A stretch of 64,000 bases of DNA from Diphasiastrum complanatum (GCA_029204225.1 CM055103.1:41809368-41873367); one strand, 5' to 3'; positions 21,697-34,089 are shown, counted from the first letter of the stretch. Made by a program: numbers and translations. Notes: a model not told the origin generated them from the sequence alone.

Positions 21697-22054
21697 TGTA
21701 ATAGATCCTAACACCACAGTAGGGCAAACACTAACTGATCCACCCAACCTTGCCTACTCCCTGATATAGAGTAAGCCCCTCCTAGCCCAGTGTGAGGACT
21801 GGTAGCATGCAACTGCCAAGTGTCGGCCACGTGGCATTGACGTGGTCGACTGCACGTCGGGACCCAACTGGGGGCCCTATCCTGCTGACAGGGTCCCTAG
21901 GCTGTGTTAGGCCCGCCATGGCTATGGACCGTGCTGGGACACACTACTCACACTGTCTTGCCCTGTTGGTCATGTACACTGGACACGACCCTGACTATGG
22001 TATCTGACCTATCTGTGTTCCCTAGGGTTCGGCACTAGTTACGAGCTCGTAACA
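21697..22054 (-). repeat. 5' LTR of the chromovirus
   Basis: 358 bp with TG..CA ends, adjacent to the primer site and followed by the GTCTG target duplication. Confidence 0.97.
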
Positions 22055-22136
22055 GTCTGTCTCTCTAATTCACTATCCTCCAACTTAATGATTAGATTAC
22101 AATAGTCATCTATATACAATTTACATTTGTGCAGAT

Positions 22137-22622
22137 CACAAGAACACATATAGCAAATATCCACGCACAATACAAAGGAGGATGCGCGGACAAAAAAAAT
22201 TCACGTGGATATAGCCGTGGATTGGCGTGGATATACGCGTGGATACGAGCGCGTGGATACGAGCGCGTGGATTATCCACGCGTGGATACGAGCGCGTGGA
22301 ATATCCACGCGTGGATTATCCACGCCAAGTCCGACTACCGGCAGTCGGGCAAACCTCCGACACTCGGAGCCGAAAATAGGAATTCTAATTTCGCGTGGAT
22401 AATCCACTCCATAGTAAAAACAAAATAAAAAAGGCTCGGCTTTTGCGTGGATATTGCGCAAAAAATTATCCATGCGTGGATTATCCACGCAGAATTTGCT
22501 TTATCCACGCAAAATCCAGAGAGTTGAGGCCGTGGATACCACGTGGATAAATTTTTTTTTATATCCACGTGGAAAGGTTTCTGGAATTTGCGTGGATTAT
22601 TCACGTGTGGATAATCCACGCA
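22137..22622. repeat. Left subterminal repeat array of the CACTA element
   Basis: About two dozen GTGGAT or ATCCAC hexamers occur by eye, often paired into the 17-bp palindrome GCGTGGATTATCCACGC or joined as ATCCACGCGTGGAT. In En/Spm, TnpA binds short motifs repeated in both orientations near the ends. This array fits that role with a different motif. Confidence 0.93.
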
Positions 22623-22639
22623 AAATTTTTTGTCCAAAA

Positions 22640-23595
22640 AAAAATATTTAGCGCAAACCAAAATGTGGTTTGCTCCGAAAATAGAGGTGACTTTCTATTT
22701 TTGTGTTGTGTGAGAGAGAGAAAAAGAGAGTATAGATGGAAGTGAGAATGAGATGAGGATGAATGTGAGTGAGAAGATTGAGAGTGTTTAGAATTTTTAG
22801 TTCATTGATGAATGTTAATAGTATGTGTTTTGTGATCATAAGTTTTAAGATCTTTTTTGTTTGTGATGTAGGTTTGGATATGAAAAATGAGCTTTCATTG
22901 CAAAGGATTCAAAGATCAAGTGCATGCAAAAGGAAAAGCAAAGATTGCAAAACAATGGAGATACAATAGTAAAGGTAAATTCACATTTATTTTGATTCAT
23001 TTGATATTTACTTGATAACTTAATGTGTTATCTATTTCCATTACTTTTTATTGTGCATTCTAGCATGCAAATCATGTGCTAAAATAGATACATTGCATTG
23101 AATTCATCAATGGATACATTTGCATTGCATAGATGTGCATTAAATAGACTATACATTGCATTGAATACATCAATAGATACATTTGCAATCAATAGATGTG
23201 CATTCAATAGACTATACATTTGCATTCATGGATTAAAAATATATGCATTCAAAAATTTTGCAAGAATGATGTGATGCCAAAACATTATATTGATTGATTT
23301 AAAAACAAGTACATTGATGAGAGAATAAATTCTCTCTTCCACATTGCCTTCTACAAGGCCTTACATTTAATTTAAGAACCTCTACTCATCATCACTTCTT
23401 CCCTCCTCGCCTCCTTCATCTTGTAGGTGTGGTGTCCACATCTTCAAACTCCCCTTCGCTTTCATTCACATACTCTTCCACGTTGACTTCACATTTTCTT
23501 CCACATCACGAACACTTGAAGTTGTAGAGTTTACGATTGAAATCTCAAAATAGAATCAAGGATTGAAGTCGTAAACAATCACAAAACAATAAAGG
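22640..23595. other. AT-rich spacer with a 63-bp tandem duplication
   Basis: This lies downstream of the TnpA-like gene. It contains two copies of a 63-bp unit beginning ATACATTGCATTGAATTCAT at 23088-23150 and 23151-23213, with a few mismatches. No gene is recognised. Confidence 0.75.
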
Positions 23596-24473
23596 TTAAG
23601 AGTTTACGATTGGAAACAATCCATGGGATTCCATAAAAGCCTTAAGGCCGGCATATCCATGATCGTAACCTTGCTTGTACTCCGTGGTGGTCATGTGTCT
23701 TCCAAAATCACTAAGCTACATTCAACAAAAAAACGTAGTTTAGCAATAAAAAACATTAACAATCTCACTACAAAAATAGAATCATACTAAAAAATATTGC
23801 ACTTACAAATTGGGCCTCTAGATTGCCCCTTCCTCCCGATCCCAAGTGACTTTGGCCATGTTTTAAAAGCTTCTTGGCGGCGGCCCTACGTTGTTGTTCA
23901 TACTTTTGGGGATTGTTTTGCAACAATTCCCCTTTCACCTTCCTCCAGTCCCTTTTGGAGCACCATCTATGCTTCGTGGGATTCTTGGGATTCCTCACGG
24001 CTCTTCTCATCAATTGCCTTTTGTTTCGAATCCAAAGGCACATTGTATTCAAGGCCCAAGTCCTACTAAAAGCATTGGATTGAGGGAATTCAGAATACAA
24101 AGTCTCTATTATTTTATTTTTGTCTTCAAGCGATTAGGAGGACTAATCGATCATGTAATCTTTACCAAAATATAAAGCAACTAAATCACGCAAACGGGCA
24201 TGAACTACATTGCCACACATATTTTTTAATAACTCCACCACGTGGATTAAGATCATAATACACACTACACGATTCTTGGGAAGGGGCATCTTCGGAAGCT
24301 CTTCTCTCGGATGATTCACCCGAAGAAGATAACACAAGATTTTTGATTCTACCTCTTTGTTGAGGAGATAGATTCTCAAACCACTCTTGATTATATTCTT
24401 CGGGCTCCTCACGAGCTCTTCTCCTAGATGGTCTCCCACTTGACCTTCCACTTGACCTATCACTTGAAGACAT
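23596..24473 (-). pseudogene. TnpA-like accessory transposon gene, two exons, damaged
   Basis: The start MSSSDRSSGRSSGRPSRRR gives a basic N-terminus. Downstream segments read LRDLVALYFGKDYMID, WRKVKGELLQNNPQKYEQQR and GQSHLGSGGRGNLEAQF. This end resembles the plant En/Spm Transposase_24/Ptta type. A consensus donor (TTT|GTAAGT, near 23810) and an acceptor before 23715 add a 39-codon last exon (LSDFGRHMTTTEYKQGYDHG..). A frameshift near 24200 and two stops near 24140 break exon 1. The gene lies opposite to TnpD, and a subterminal-type motif cluster sits about 340 bp upstream of its start, in the promoter position. Confidence 0.65.
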
Positions 24474-24810
24474 TGTATCAAAGAAAAACTTTAAAAGCTA
24501 CAAAGTAGTAGAGAATGGGAGTGAAAGAATATTGAAGACTTTTAGATTAGAAGAGTAAGCAATGAATAGAAAGCAATAGATTAATAGTAATCAAGAACAA
24601 AGAAGATCAATAGAGCAAGCAAAAGCAAGAGCAAGATCACTAGCAATGAAGAGCAACCAAAAGCAAGCAAGCAAGCAAGCAAGTTCTATAGAGCTTAGAA
24701 GAGCAATAGCAAGCAAGGGCACTAAACACTAGATTAGAAAACCTATTTAACTTGAAAGCAAAAGAAGAGGAGCAAGAATGCTCACGGAAATGCCATTTTA
24801 TTGGCATTCA
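24474..24810 (-). other. Purine-rich upstream region of the TnpA-like gene
   Basis: It has many AGCAAGCAAG and AAGAGCAA runs on the plus strand and no frame. It is the likely 5' untranslated and promoter region of the minus-strand gene. Confidence 0.5.
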
Positions 24811-24871
24811 AGTTTCGCGTGGATTATCCACACAGAAGTTATCCACGCGTGGATAATCCACGCGATATCCA
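24811..24871. repeat. Internal cluster of the CACTA subterminal motif
   Basis: Six half sites lie within 60 bp, including GCGTGGATTATCCACAC and ATCCACGCGTGGATAATCCAC. They are about 2.2 kb inside the left array, just upstream of the TnpA-like gene. This could be an autoregulatory site or the former end of a nested smaller element. Confidence 0.9.
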
Positions 24872-25740
24872 CTCTTGAGATTTGACATACAAGACAAAAT
24901 TATGAGATAAGAAATAGTACATATTATTATCAAACAAGTAATTTGACAAGTTTTTAAAGATTTTATGACATAATATTATGTCAAATCAGTGATGTCATAA
25001 AATATTTAGGTTATTAATAATCTAGGTGTCATAGATTTGATATAATTTGATGACATAATTACATGGTCAAATAATTTTTTTTTGCTTTTGTCATGTGGCC
25101 TCTTAAATGGTTGCATGGGGTCATTTAGATTCATGATCAAAAGCATTTATGTTATATTGAGGACCTTAGTGCTATGTGACCTATATGATAAATCTTTTTA
25201 ATTGTTGGTGTGTGACCTATATAACCTTATATGAAATCATAGTAATTAGTTGAAATATCATTTAGCATTGTAATAAAGATGTTGATCAATGGTCTGATTT
25301 CTTGCATACAAAGCAACCATAGATAGAAAGGGCGAATGCATATTACTCGTCATGAGATACCATGGCACACTAGGCCAATTCAAAGAGATTTACCTTGAGA
25401 TCATCACTCACCTTAGACAAGAGTTTAAACTGAGAGCTTCGAACATTGACTGCTATGTGGTCTTTGATTTTGTTGAGATAGGCCTGCACGCACTATCTAC
25501 TGATGTCTAACATTTGTCGATATGAACCTCATTTTGATTGCTCGTCATGTGTTGCCCCACCCAAGCAATTTTCTTGATAGCAATGTTACTAGAATATTAG
25601 ATTTACATTAAGCATAAGTAGCATATACATGGATTAGATGTTGGCATGTCTATAACAAATTTTATTATATTTGTCAGAACATACAGTCTCATAATGATTA
25701 CTTATGATGTGGTATAGAGTAGCTGGCTACAGTGTGTATA
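24872..25740. other. AT-rich interior of the CACTA element; no gene seen
   Basis: No recognisable frame or repeat was found. It separates the divergent TnpA-like and TnpD-type transcription units and may hold their promoters. Confidence 0.4.
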
Positions 25741-26477
25741 TGTCATCGACAATGTCATCATTATCAGATAGCGATTCATCTCATTATCGCAACAGCAGGT
25801 ATATATTGTTATTGATATTGACATCAATTGCACTTTATTTGTTATTTGAATATGAGTGTATAATTTCTCTTGTAAATTTATTCTTACAATGACATTTGAT
25901 TGGAATTATGAATTCTAGGGAAATTATCGTACCTCCACGTGATTTAGAGAATGAAAAAAGAATTGAGCTCTATCACAGAAAAAAGGAGCAATCAAGACTA
26001 AAGTACAATGAACAGCTATTGAATGGTTCATCTTCAAGCTCTTCCATCAGTCGACGTAGACAGCCTATTGATCCATCACATGTATGTATATTGATTTATG
26101 TCATTATTTTTTTATTTGTAGTGATGCAATCCGATTTGCTCTTTGGATATAGTATATTGCTCTTTGGAAAGCCAAGACACCACTCCATCACAAATGAAGG
26201 TTGAAAATGCACTAAATGTACAAAGACTATTTTGTCAATTTTTTTCACATGCTACAATACGTCACCTGTTAGAATTTGTCAATTTTCACTTGAATGACAC
26301 TGAAAGAATTTGTGCAATTTGCAATTGGATTATAGGACCAGTTTCAACCATAATATGATGAGAGGATACCATGTACATGCACACAATGCAAAGGACTTAG
26401 GATTCGGATAAGGAGGATTGTCAATGATCATATTTGGGCCAATGGAGTGCACACAAAGAATCCAAGAGTACGAGAGG
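25741..26477 (+). pseudogene. Upstream exons of the transposase unit, with a CxCxxC segment
   Basis: Exon-like pieces with GT..AG borders are visible. STMSSLSDSDSSHYRNS ends at CAG|GTATAT. REIIVPPRDLENEKRIELYH continues after TTCTAG and ends at CAT|GTATGT with a Ser/Arg-rich tail. A later piece near 26360 reads IPCTCTQCKGLRIRIR and ends VREG|GTAAAC-like at 26478. Its Cys pattern and position resemble the transposase-associated domain at the N-terminus of plant TnpD proteins. The exon chain between the pieces is uncertain. Confidence 0.45.
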
Positions 26478-26590
26478 TAAACTCTTTAAAGTGTTTTTTG
26501 AAAATGCTTTAATCTTTGACCCTTATGACACTTCAAGTATAGTTTGGCCAATAAATATTGAGCGATAGGATGAGTGCCACGATACTTTGA
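26478..26590. other. Short spacer or intron start
   Basis: It follows a candidate splice donor (GAGAG|GTAAAC) and contains no frame. If the donor is real, the intron would run to the acceptor at 27421-27422 and include the tandem repeats and both (GA)n tracts. Confidence 0.35.
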
Positions 26591-26764
26591 AGTTAATCTC
26601 TCACTTGCTTCTAAAAGGAAAAATCCAAATAGAATATTTAGATGAAGTTAATCTCTCACTTGCTTCTAAAAGGAAAAATCCAAATAGAATGATTAGATGA
26701 AGTTAATCTCTCACTTGCTTCTAAAAGAAAAAATCCAAATAGAATGATTAGATGTAGTTAATCT
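26591..26764. repeat. Three tandem copies of a 55-bp unit
   Basis: AGTTAATCTCTCACTTGCTT begins units at 26591, 26646 and 26701, and a nine-base partial fourth follows. The copies differ at only a few bases, which indicates recent duplication. Confidence 0.95.
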
Positions 26765-26804
26765 TGATTTCCATATTTAATCACCCATAATAGACTCATT
26801 CACG

Positions 26805-27389
<585 letters not shown>

Positions 27390-27422
27390 AACTGATACAT
27401 CTAACATTTTCAACTTTTGCAG

Positions 27423-28447
27423 AAGAAGGACCATAAGTTGGTTTCAAGAAAAAGAGTTGCAAGAGAGATCGAGAATATTATTGATGGGATAAATCACATG
27501 AATATTGATTTTGGATCATCATTGGCCCTAGATGATGCTCTTGTTGATGATGACCCCTTGCATGATATAATTAGTTCATCAATGCCTTGTGATTCAATCC
27601 ATGTCTCCAAATCTCTAGAACGTTCTTACCACCCAACCACATCTATCCTAGATGTTGCACATGAGTCCTCCACGATACTCCATGTGGATTCCACAAACTT
27701 GGCCACTCCTTTAAAAAAGAGAACACGTCTTGGACGTATTATGACTAGTTTGAAAGATAATTGCAAATTACTACGCACTGTTGATGTGTCAAAAGACATT
27801 CTAGGTCCTTTGTTTGACCTTCCTCTTCCACCTAGCTTGCAACCATTAGTAAAAACTTTTATTAGAAGTAGATATTTGTGTTGGCCACTCCAATCACCAT
27901 TACCATTAAATGGAACACCATTTACGTATTGGGGTCGAATGTACATGATCATGCCTAGTGAACACTTTCTGAGACTGGTTTGGGCCTTTTTGCATTGAGT
28001 AGTATTGAGGTCCCTTTAAATAGTGTTGTGAGATTGATGTCATATGCAGGACCTCAATACAATTGGGGTGATTGGCATGCTTTGTGTCGTCACCAATGGA
28101 GGATGCAAGTATATGGCTTGAATTCAAATGCTTGTTCTTTAGAGGAGCAATGCATGCAAGGAGGCAACATCTCAAGGGCAAATCGTACATACATTGATGG
28201 ACGTCCAGATGTGCATGGAAACATTGCTGCATATATAAATAGTTCCATTGGCCACCCTCTATTGACGAATTGTGATTTTGAAGAACGCACCGATGGAAAA
28301 GAAGAATATTTTACTAGGAATGTAAAGGGCACTTATGTAATGGTCTGTGCCACTAGATCTATCAGGTTTGGGGATGAATTGTTCATCAAGTATAGTTTCA
28401 ACCATCCTCTACCCAAATGTTTGCAAAAGACAATAAGTCAAATGTGA
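27423..28447 (+). CDS. SET-domain (histone-lysine-methyltransferase-like) region inside the CACTA element
   Basis: After a good acceptor (CAACTTTTGCAG) one frame runs through KKDHKLVSRKRVAREIEN to MYMIMPSEHF. It then passes, via an apparent one-base loss near 27970, into a second frame ending at 28447. The second frame reads a SET domain. GLGLFALSSIEV is the GxGLFA start. HGNIAAYINSSIGHPLLTNC occupies the place of the RFxNHxCxPN motif, and VCATRSIRFGDELFIKYSF carries the GEEL..Y end with its Tyr. SET domains transfer methyl groups from S-adenosylmethionine to lysine. The NHSC element is altered (INSS), and no pre-SET or post-SET cysteine cluster is obvious. It lies on the same strand as TnpD, 320 bp upstream of its first exon. 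I infer capture of a host SET gene, or a lineage-specific element gene. Confidence 0.7.
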
Positions 28448-28645
28448 AGATTTAAATTTTGTTGATATGTAGAGATGTATAATCCATGCATCTTGATTGT
28501 ATTTGGTGTGTGTCATTAAATATGTCAAATGTTAGGAGCATTATTCGTCATTTGTCTAGATTAAATGTTAGGAGTATTATTCGTCTTTGAGTTCATTGAA
28601 TGTTAACAAGTTGAAAAGACAAATCTGTCTAATAGATACATTGGT
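28448..28645. other. Spacer after the SET region
   Basis: Short AT-rich sequence with a direct repeat of ATGTTAGGAG(C/T)ATTATTCGTC. No gene seen. Confidence 0.5.
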
Positions 28646-28770
28646 ATGTTCATACTTTTTAAACTAAGAGGTAATTTATATTCATATGCAACATTTAGAT
28701 CTATCAAGTATTGGGAGGAGATGTTTATCAAGCATTGTTTCAACCTACTTCTTGTTATTTTGATATATAG
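28646..28770 (+). pseudogene. Duplicated fragment of the SET C-terminus
   Basis: ATFRSIKYWEEMFIKHCFN repeats, with substitutions, the SET ending ATRSIRFGDELFIKYSFN located about 330 bp upstream. The nucleotides also match (ATCTATCAAGTATTGGG against ATCTATCAGGTTTGGGG). It marks a partial local duplication and ends at the acceptor ATATATAG before the transposase exons. Confidence 0.7.
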
Positions 28771-31700
28771 GATTCTTCATCCTCATTTAGTGTTGGAGAC
28801 AATAATCCTCGTAATGGTCGACGTAGACGATGAATGCAATACAACGGTCCACATATAAAGCAAATACCTCGTCGTCTACATCAAGGCTTAAAAGAGATGA
28901 TGGAAATTGATGAGCGCATTATTCAAGAGACTAATGCATCTGAATCTAGCTCATCTAGATCTACTTCTTTGCAAACAAGTTCCAACGATGAAAATGAACC
29001 TCGAATGAATGATGAATTTGAAGTCATGGGAGACATGTTGGATGATATGTACGAGAACAATATTGCAGCTAGACACAATGAACAAGATGAGGAGGCACTT
29101 TTGTCTAAAGAAGAAAGAAAATTGCGAGAAGAATCAAAGATCACATTGTATCCTGGAGCAAAGACATCTCGTTTGGCGACTTCTCTACTTCTATTAAATC
29201 TTCAAGCCAAATATAGATGGAGTGACCAAAGCCTCACATTATTATTTGAGTAAATTTTTTTTCATCTACTTCTCATTTTTGCTTTGAAACAAAATTTACA
29301 ATTTGGACATCGAGTGATATTTTTTTCACAATGATTTCTTTTGTCATGTATAGACTATTGAAAAACAAAATTCTCCCAGAAGGGAATGTCATGCCTGAGA
29401 CAAGAGATGAGGCATGAAAGATGTTGACTAACATCGGGATGGACTACAAGCAATATCATGCATGTCCAAAAGATTGTATTTTATATCGAGGAAGGTACGA
29501 ATCACTCAAGAAACGTCCCATTTGTGATACTCCTCGATATAGAGATGATTTGCAAGGGGCAACCATTCCGTGCAAAGTTTTACGACATTTTCCAGTAATT
29601 CCACGAGTGCAACGTTTATTTCATTGTAAATCTCTTGCACAACTTATGGACTGGCATGCACACCATACCTCTACGGATGGGATGATGAGGGTACCTTCAG
29701 ACTCACCTGCATGGAAAGACATCAACAAAGGGTATCAAAGCTTTGCCAATGAGTCAAGAAATGTGAGATTTGGTCTTGCAATAGATGGTGTGAACCCCTT
29801 TGGTGTACGAGCAACTACGTGGTCCATTTGGCCTGTTTGCTTGGTAAATTATAATATTCCTCCTTGGTTGAGTACAAAAAAGGGACACATTATGTTGGCA
29901 CTTTTAATTCCTGGCCAACACAAGGTTAAGAATATGGATGTGTATCTTGAGCCGCTTATTGACGAGTTGGAAGATTTGTGGAAGGGGATAAAAGCATATG
30001 ACATTTCGCTCCCCTTACATGAGAGGGAGTTTACACTACATGCCATTGTAATGTGGAAAATGCATGACTATCCAGGATTAGGTGAATGCTCAGGTAATCA
30101 TTCAAACAATGTCTATCTTGTGTACATAGGAGTTTGTTTACTGTTACATACAACTAGTAATTCTTGACATTTACATGATATACTACAATGACTATAATTA
30201 TTCTTTGACATATACTTTTTTTAATAGTGATTGATAGTATCCATTTGTTGGGCAGGCTTTCAAATGGCTAGAAAAAATACTTGTTTTTTGTGGGGGCCAA
30301 ATCTTGTGGGAAGATACTCTTTTAGTCTCAAAAAAGTGGTTTATGAAAATCATCGTAAATACTTGCATGAAAGCCATCCGTTCAGAGACACTCATAGAAG
30401 AGGTTTTGGAGGAAGAGTTGAGAGAGAGATGCCTCCAAAGAGGATGTCCGTGAACGATTGGCGAATACTATGGGAGGAATCTCAAGCAAAGCCAATCGAT
30501 GGTATGAAAAGACTATCTATATTTCATCGTTTGGAATATTGGAATAACCTTTTGATTAATCACCTACTTGATCCCATGCACATATTTAAAAATGTGGGTG
30601 AATCTATTTGGAAACACTTGATTGGTGAAAAGGATACCATTGCTGCAAGGCACGATTTAAAAGAATCAAACACCAAAAAAAGAATATTTAATAAAGGATG
30701 GTGAAGATCATGCTCCAAAAGTACCTTGGACATTCACTAAGGAGGAGCTTAACCATGTGCGCTCCATTATTCATGACATTAGAACACCAACTGGTTTTGC
30801 CCATTTTCTACGGTCATCATTCACAGTGGATGGAAAGTTGCAAGGTCTCAAATCTCATGATTGGCTAAAGATGATTCAATTCATCTATCCATTGTCAATT
30901 CGTGGGTGCTTGTCAAAAGATATTTGTGAGACCATATACAAACTATCAATCATTGTCAGGTATTTACTTGTACTTGGTGCATTTTTCTATTTAGTATTTA
31001 TTGATTAGAAATTCAAATAGACATAAAATGGATTGAATATGTTGCAGATGGATGTGTTCAAAAGAAATCCGTGAGCTGGATCTTTGCAAGAGACATGAGG
31101 ATATGGTGGAGATTGTGTGCATGTTTGAGAGATATTTTTCGACTTCCATCATGGACTCACAAGTGCATTTATTGGTGCACTTGGTTGAAGAAGTTTCTAT
31201 TGCTGGTCCAGTGCACACTAGGTATAAGTGCATAAATTATCTTTTGCATTTGTATTTAAACTAAATCAATTGATACATGAACTCATTAAATAAAACACTT
31301 ACTTTTAACCATTTGTGACTTTTTAGGTGGATGTTCTTGATGGAAAGGAACATGAAAGTCTTAAAAGATTTTGTGCATCAAAAGGCAAGGCCTAAAGGTA
31401 GCATGTCAGAGGGATGGTTAGTACATGAATCTCTCTTTTACGTTACTGAAATTTTGCACCAACTACATCCATCTGCTCCACTATTGTGGCGTGATGAGGA
31501 AGCCGAAGAGGTAACTAGTGAAAAAACTCAAGGGATGGGAAAGGTCCATAGGTTGGCACCCTTCCAACGGGAAAAAATTTCTACATTCATGCTTTATAAT
31601 TGTGGAGTTATGGATAAATGGTTAGACCTATGTGAAGAAGAAAAAAAAGAGAGGGCCTTGTCTAGAAAGCGCCAACGACAGAATAGAGGTAGACACATGG

Positions 31701-32743
31701 CCTCAAGTTCACATGATCTTGAGCCATTGCCCAAGCAATGCACTATAGAGTGGATGCATGACACACTACAAAAAGCAACAAAAGAGGGACAAAAAATATC
31801 AAACGTAGAATGGGACTTTGCAAGAGGATGCGAATGGAAGGTAAATACTTTATTATTAGAACATTCTTGTTTATAACAATATTTGTTTAATCATTTTGAA
31901 TTACCATGTTCATTCACAATGATTATTTATGAGATTCATGTTTGTCATGTGGCAGTGCAAAATGTATAATGCTATATGGGCTTTTGGTTTCCACTTTGGT
32001 GTTGAAAGGATTGATAACAAGAGATGCACACACGATTGTGGTGTAATAGCATCTTTCCAACAAGAAAGTCAAAGCAGTGCATGAGATCGGAATCCCATCT
32101 CAGGTTATATAAAATATGTAGGAACTATACAAAATATTTATGATGTGTCATTTGGTGAAAGTGGACACTATTCTTTATTTGATGTGAAATGGTTCAAGGT
32201 AGTTTGTAGAGGGCCAAATGCAACCGTAAAATCGGATCCAAGTGGATTTTTTGCGATTGATTCATCAAAAACATTGAGCATGGAGTCCTTTGACACATTG
32301 GTGTTGCCTCGTCGCTGTGAGCAGGTGCACATGCTATGCTATAATGTTTTTCATTTTATTTCAAGTGACTTCAGTATTTGAGTTTTCGATATGTTCTAAA
32401 ATAGTGATTTTTGCAGGTGTTTTTTCAACCAGATCGACTAAACAAGATATGGTGGTTTGTAGCTCAAGTTGAACCATGTTCACGACGAGTATTTGAGGGT
32501 GCAAATGTTGAGAATGAAATGGAAAACCTTCATTTTAATTATGAGATTGAGCTACCTAGAGATGTAATAAATCGTCAAACCATACTTGAAGCACCCACTT
32601 CCATAGATGTTGAGAATAGAAATTCTAATAGTCAGGATGAGGAAATAATTTTTGAAAGTGAGAGTGGTGATGAAAATCATCTAAGAGGAGATGAATTGCA
32701 AGATGCTGTCGCTGATGAAATTGATTCTTGTAATTCTGAATAA
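28771..32743 (+). pseudogene. TnpD-type CACTA transposase gene, seven exons, inactivated
   Basis: Exons with matching phase and GT..AG borders: 28771-29249, 29354-30093, 30256-30959, 31048-31221, 31327-31840, 31956-32324 and 32417-32743. Exons 1-3 carry the tnp2/Transposase_21 domain: KYRWSDQSLTLLFE, DYKQYHACPKDCILYRGRYE, TWSIWPVCLVNYNIPPWL and LLDPMHIFKNVGESIWKHL. Exons 3-5 carry the DUF4218 region, with PLSIRGCLSKD, VHLLVHLVEEV and RWMFLMERNMKVLKDFV. Exons 6-7 carry DUF4216 (VKWFKVVCRGPNATVK, then VFFQPDRLNKIWWFVAQVEP) and an acidic tail. Breaks: stops near 28829, 29415 and 32080, and a frameshift in an A-run near 30675. The protein would bind the element ends and carry out cut-and-paste transposition. 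As it stands the gene is dead. Confidence 0.88.
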
Positions 32744-32999
32744 AAATTGATTATTGCAATTCTGAATGAAATTGATTTTTGCAATGCTTTCAAATGATTG
32801 TTATTTAGCCAAAATAGAGTCTCATTTATGGTCAAGTAAGTGAGAAGAATAGACATAGTTTGACTTCAATCCCATTCTTTTGGAGATAATGTCGGTGAAG
32901 ATAGATGTACGGCTTCATGTTCCAAGAAAATTCTCATTTTTTAACAAATGCTGCAAAGGCAGTAAATCACTAAAAGCATGTGAGTTAATGAAATCACCA
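32744..32999. other. 3' flank of the transposase gene
   Basis: AT-rich, with no frame. It probably contains the 3' untranslated region. Confidence 0.4.
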
Positions 33000-33330
33000 C
33001 CACAAACTATGACAAAATCAAGTGTTTCATCATAGTCAATCCCCTTGAATTGAGCATATCCCTTGGCAACTAGTCTTGTTTTATAATTGTTCACACTACC
33101 ATCTTGATTAAGCTTGATCTTAAAGACCCATTTGCAAACAGTAACATTTTGTATCTTTGATGGAGGATCAATAATTTTACAAGTATCTCAAACAATGCAT
33201 CATGTACTCACCTCACTTTTCATTACATCAAATCACTCTTTTATTGCTACAGTTTCATTCACACTTGAAGGAACATCATCAAACTTAAGGTAGTAATAAG
33301 GACAATAAAAATTAAACAATCATCAACTTG
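33000..33330 (-). pseudogene. Copia reverse transcriptase relic inside the CACTA element
   Basis: The minus strand reads the start of a copia [15 protein letters not shown], then [20 protein letters not shown]. The part before KWVF is degenerate and contains stops. No LTR or other copia domain adjoins it, so this is a small old fragment, probably an insertion into the 3' part of the transposon. Confidence 0.8.
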
Positions 33331-34089
33331 TAATTGCTTCTCTCTTCCTTGTATTTGAGCCTTGATGGTTGCATTTGGGCTTTGATACCATGTTAAAATC
33401 AAAGGTTATGAACCTCATTTGGATATTAAAACCTTGAAAAAGCATCAAAGGTTTCACTTATATCTAATAGATAGAAAACTAGCACACAATTCAACCTATT
33501 TTGTATCTAATTGGCAAAGGCTTTTGAACACCACAATAAAACTAGAAATAATTGATCTTCACATCCTGTCACACACGTGGAAAGTATAAAACTTTGTTCA
33601 GATTCAGATCTATTCATTAGACACAAAAAATATCACATTCATCATTCATTAATTCCTCATTAAAGAGAAATCTTGCCAAAATCACCATCTCTTGATAATC
33701 TCTCGAAGTATGTACAAAATGAGCTCTCAATCCATATCAAATGATCTCGGATATGAGATTAGGTAGAGTGCCATTAGGGTAGACCCTAAACCCCTGGCTC
33801 TCAAAGCCTTAGATCATGCATAATTATCCTCTTGGTAGCTCGAGTCAACTATCTTATAAAAGTAGGTGGCTGCCCTCATAAAAAATCCCAATCATCTAGG
33901 AACACCATGATATAATTCACTTTAGAAAAATATTTATTTAACTAGTTCCATTTCATTATGAACATGCAAAAAAAAAAAAAAACCTCATCATAATATAATT
34001 CACTTTAGAAAAAAAAAAAATAGCCTAATCATAATATAGTTCACTTTAGAAATATATTTAATTAACTAATTTCATGTACAATAAAAAAA
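33331..34089. other. AT-rich spacer with short direct repeats
   Basis: No gene. Near the end, AATATA(A/G)TTCACTTTAGAAA occurs three times (about 33910-34060), separated by A-runs. Confidence 0.6.

Larger units (their letters stand above)
15754..22054 (-). mobile_element. Complete Ty3/gypsy chromovirus, 6301 bp, TSD GTCTG
   Basis: Two 358-bp LTRs (TGTAATAGATCC..CTCGTAACA) flank gag, protease, reverse transcriptase, RNase H, integrase and chromodomain on the minus strand. GTCTG is present on both outer sides (15749-15753 and 22055-22059). The LTRs differ at about six positions by eye, so the insertion is fairly recent. The coding region carries two in-frame nonsense codons, a +1 frameshift in an A-rich tract and at least one frameshift after RT, so it is not autonomous now. 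Confidence 0.97.

Noticed and set aside
22129-22661. Several open frames on both strands with repeated Trp-Ile-Ile-His or Asp-Asn-Pro-Arg residues
   Set aside because: They are translations of the GTGGATTATCCAC subterminal repeats. The same artefacts appear at 34062-34448. No start context or family supports them.
27906-28332. Minus-strand frames opposite the SET region
   Set aside because: They are shadows of the plus-strand SET coding sequence, which carries the conserved motifs.
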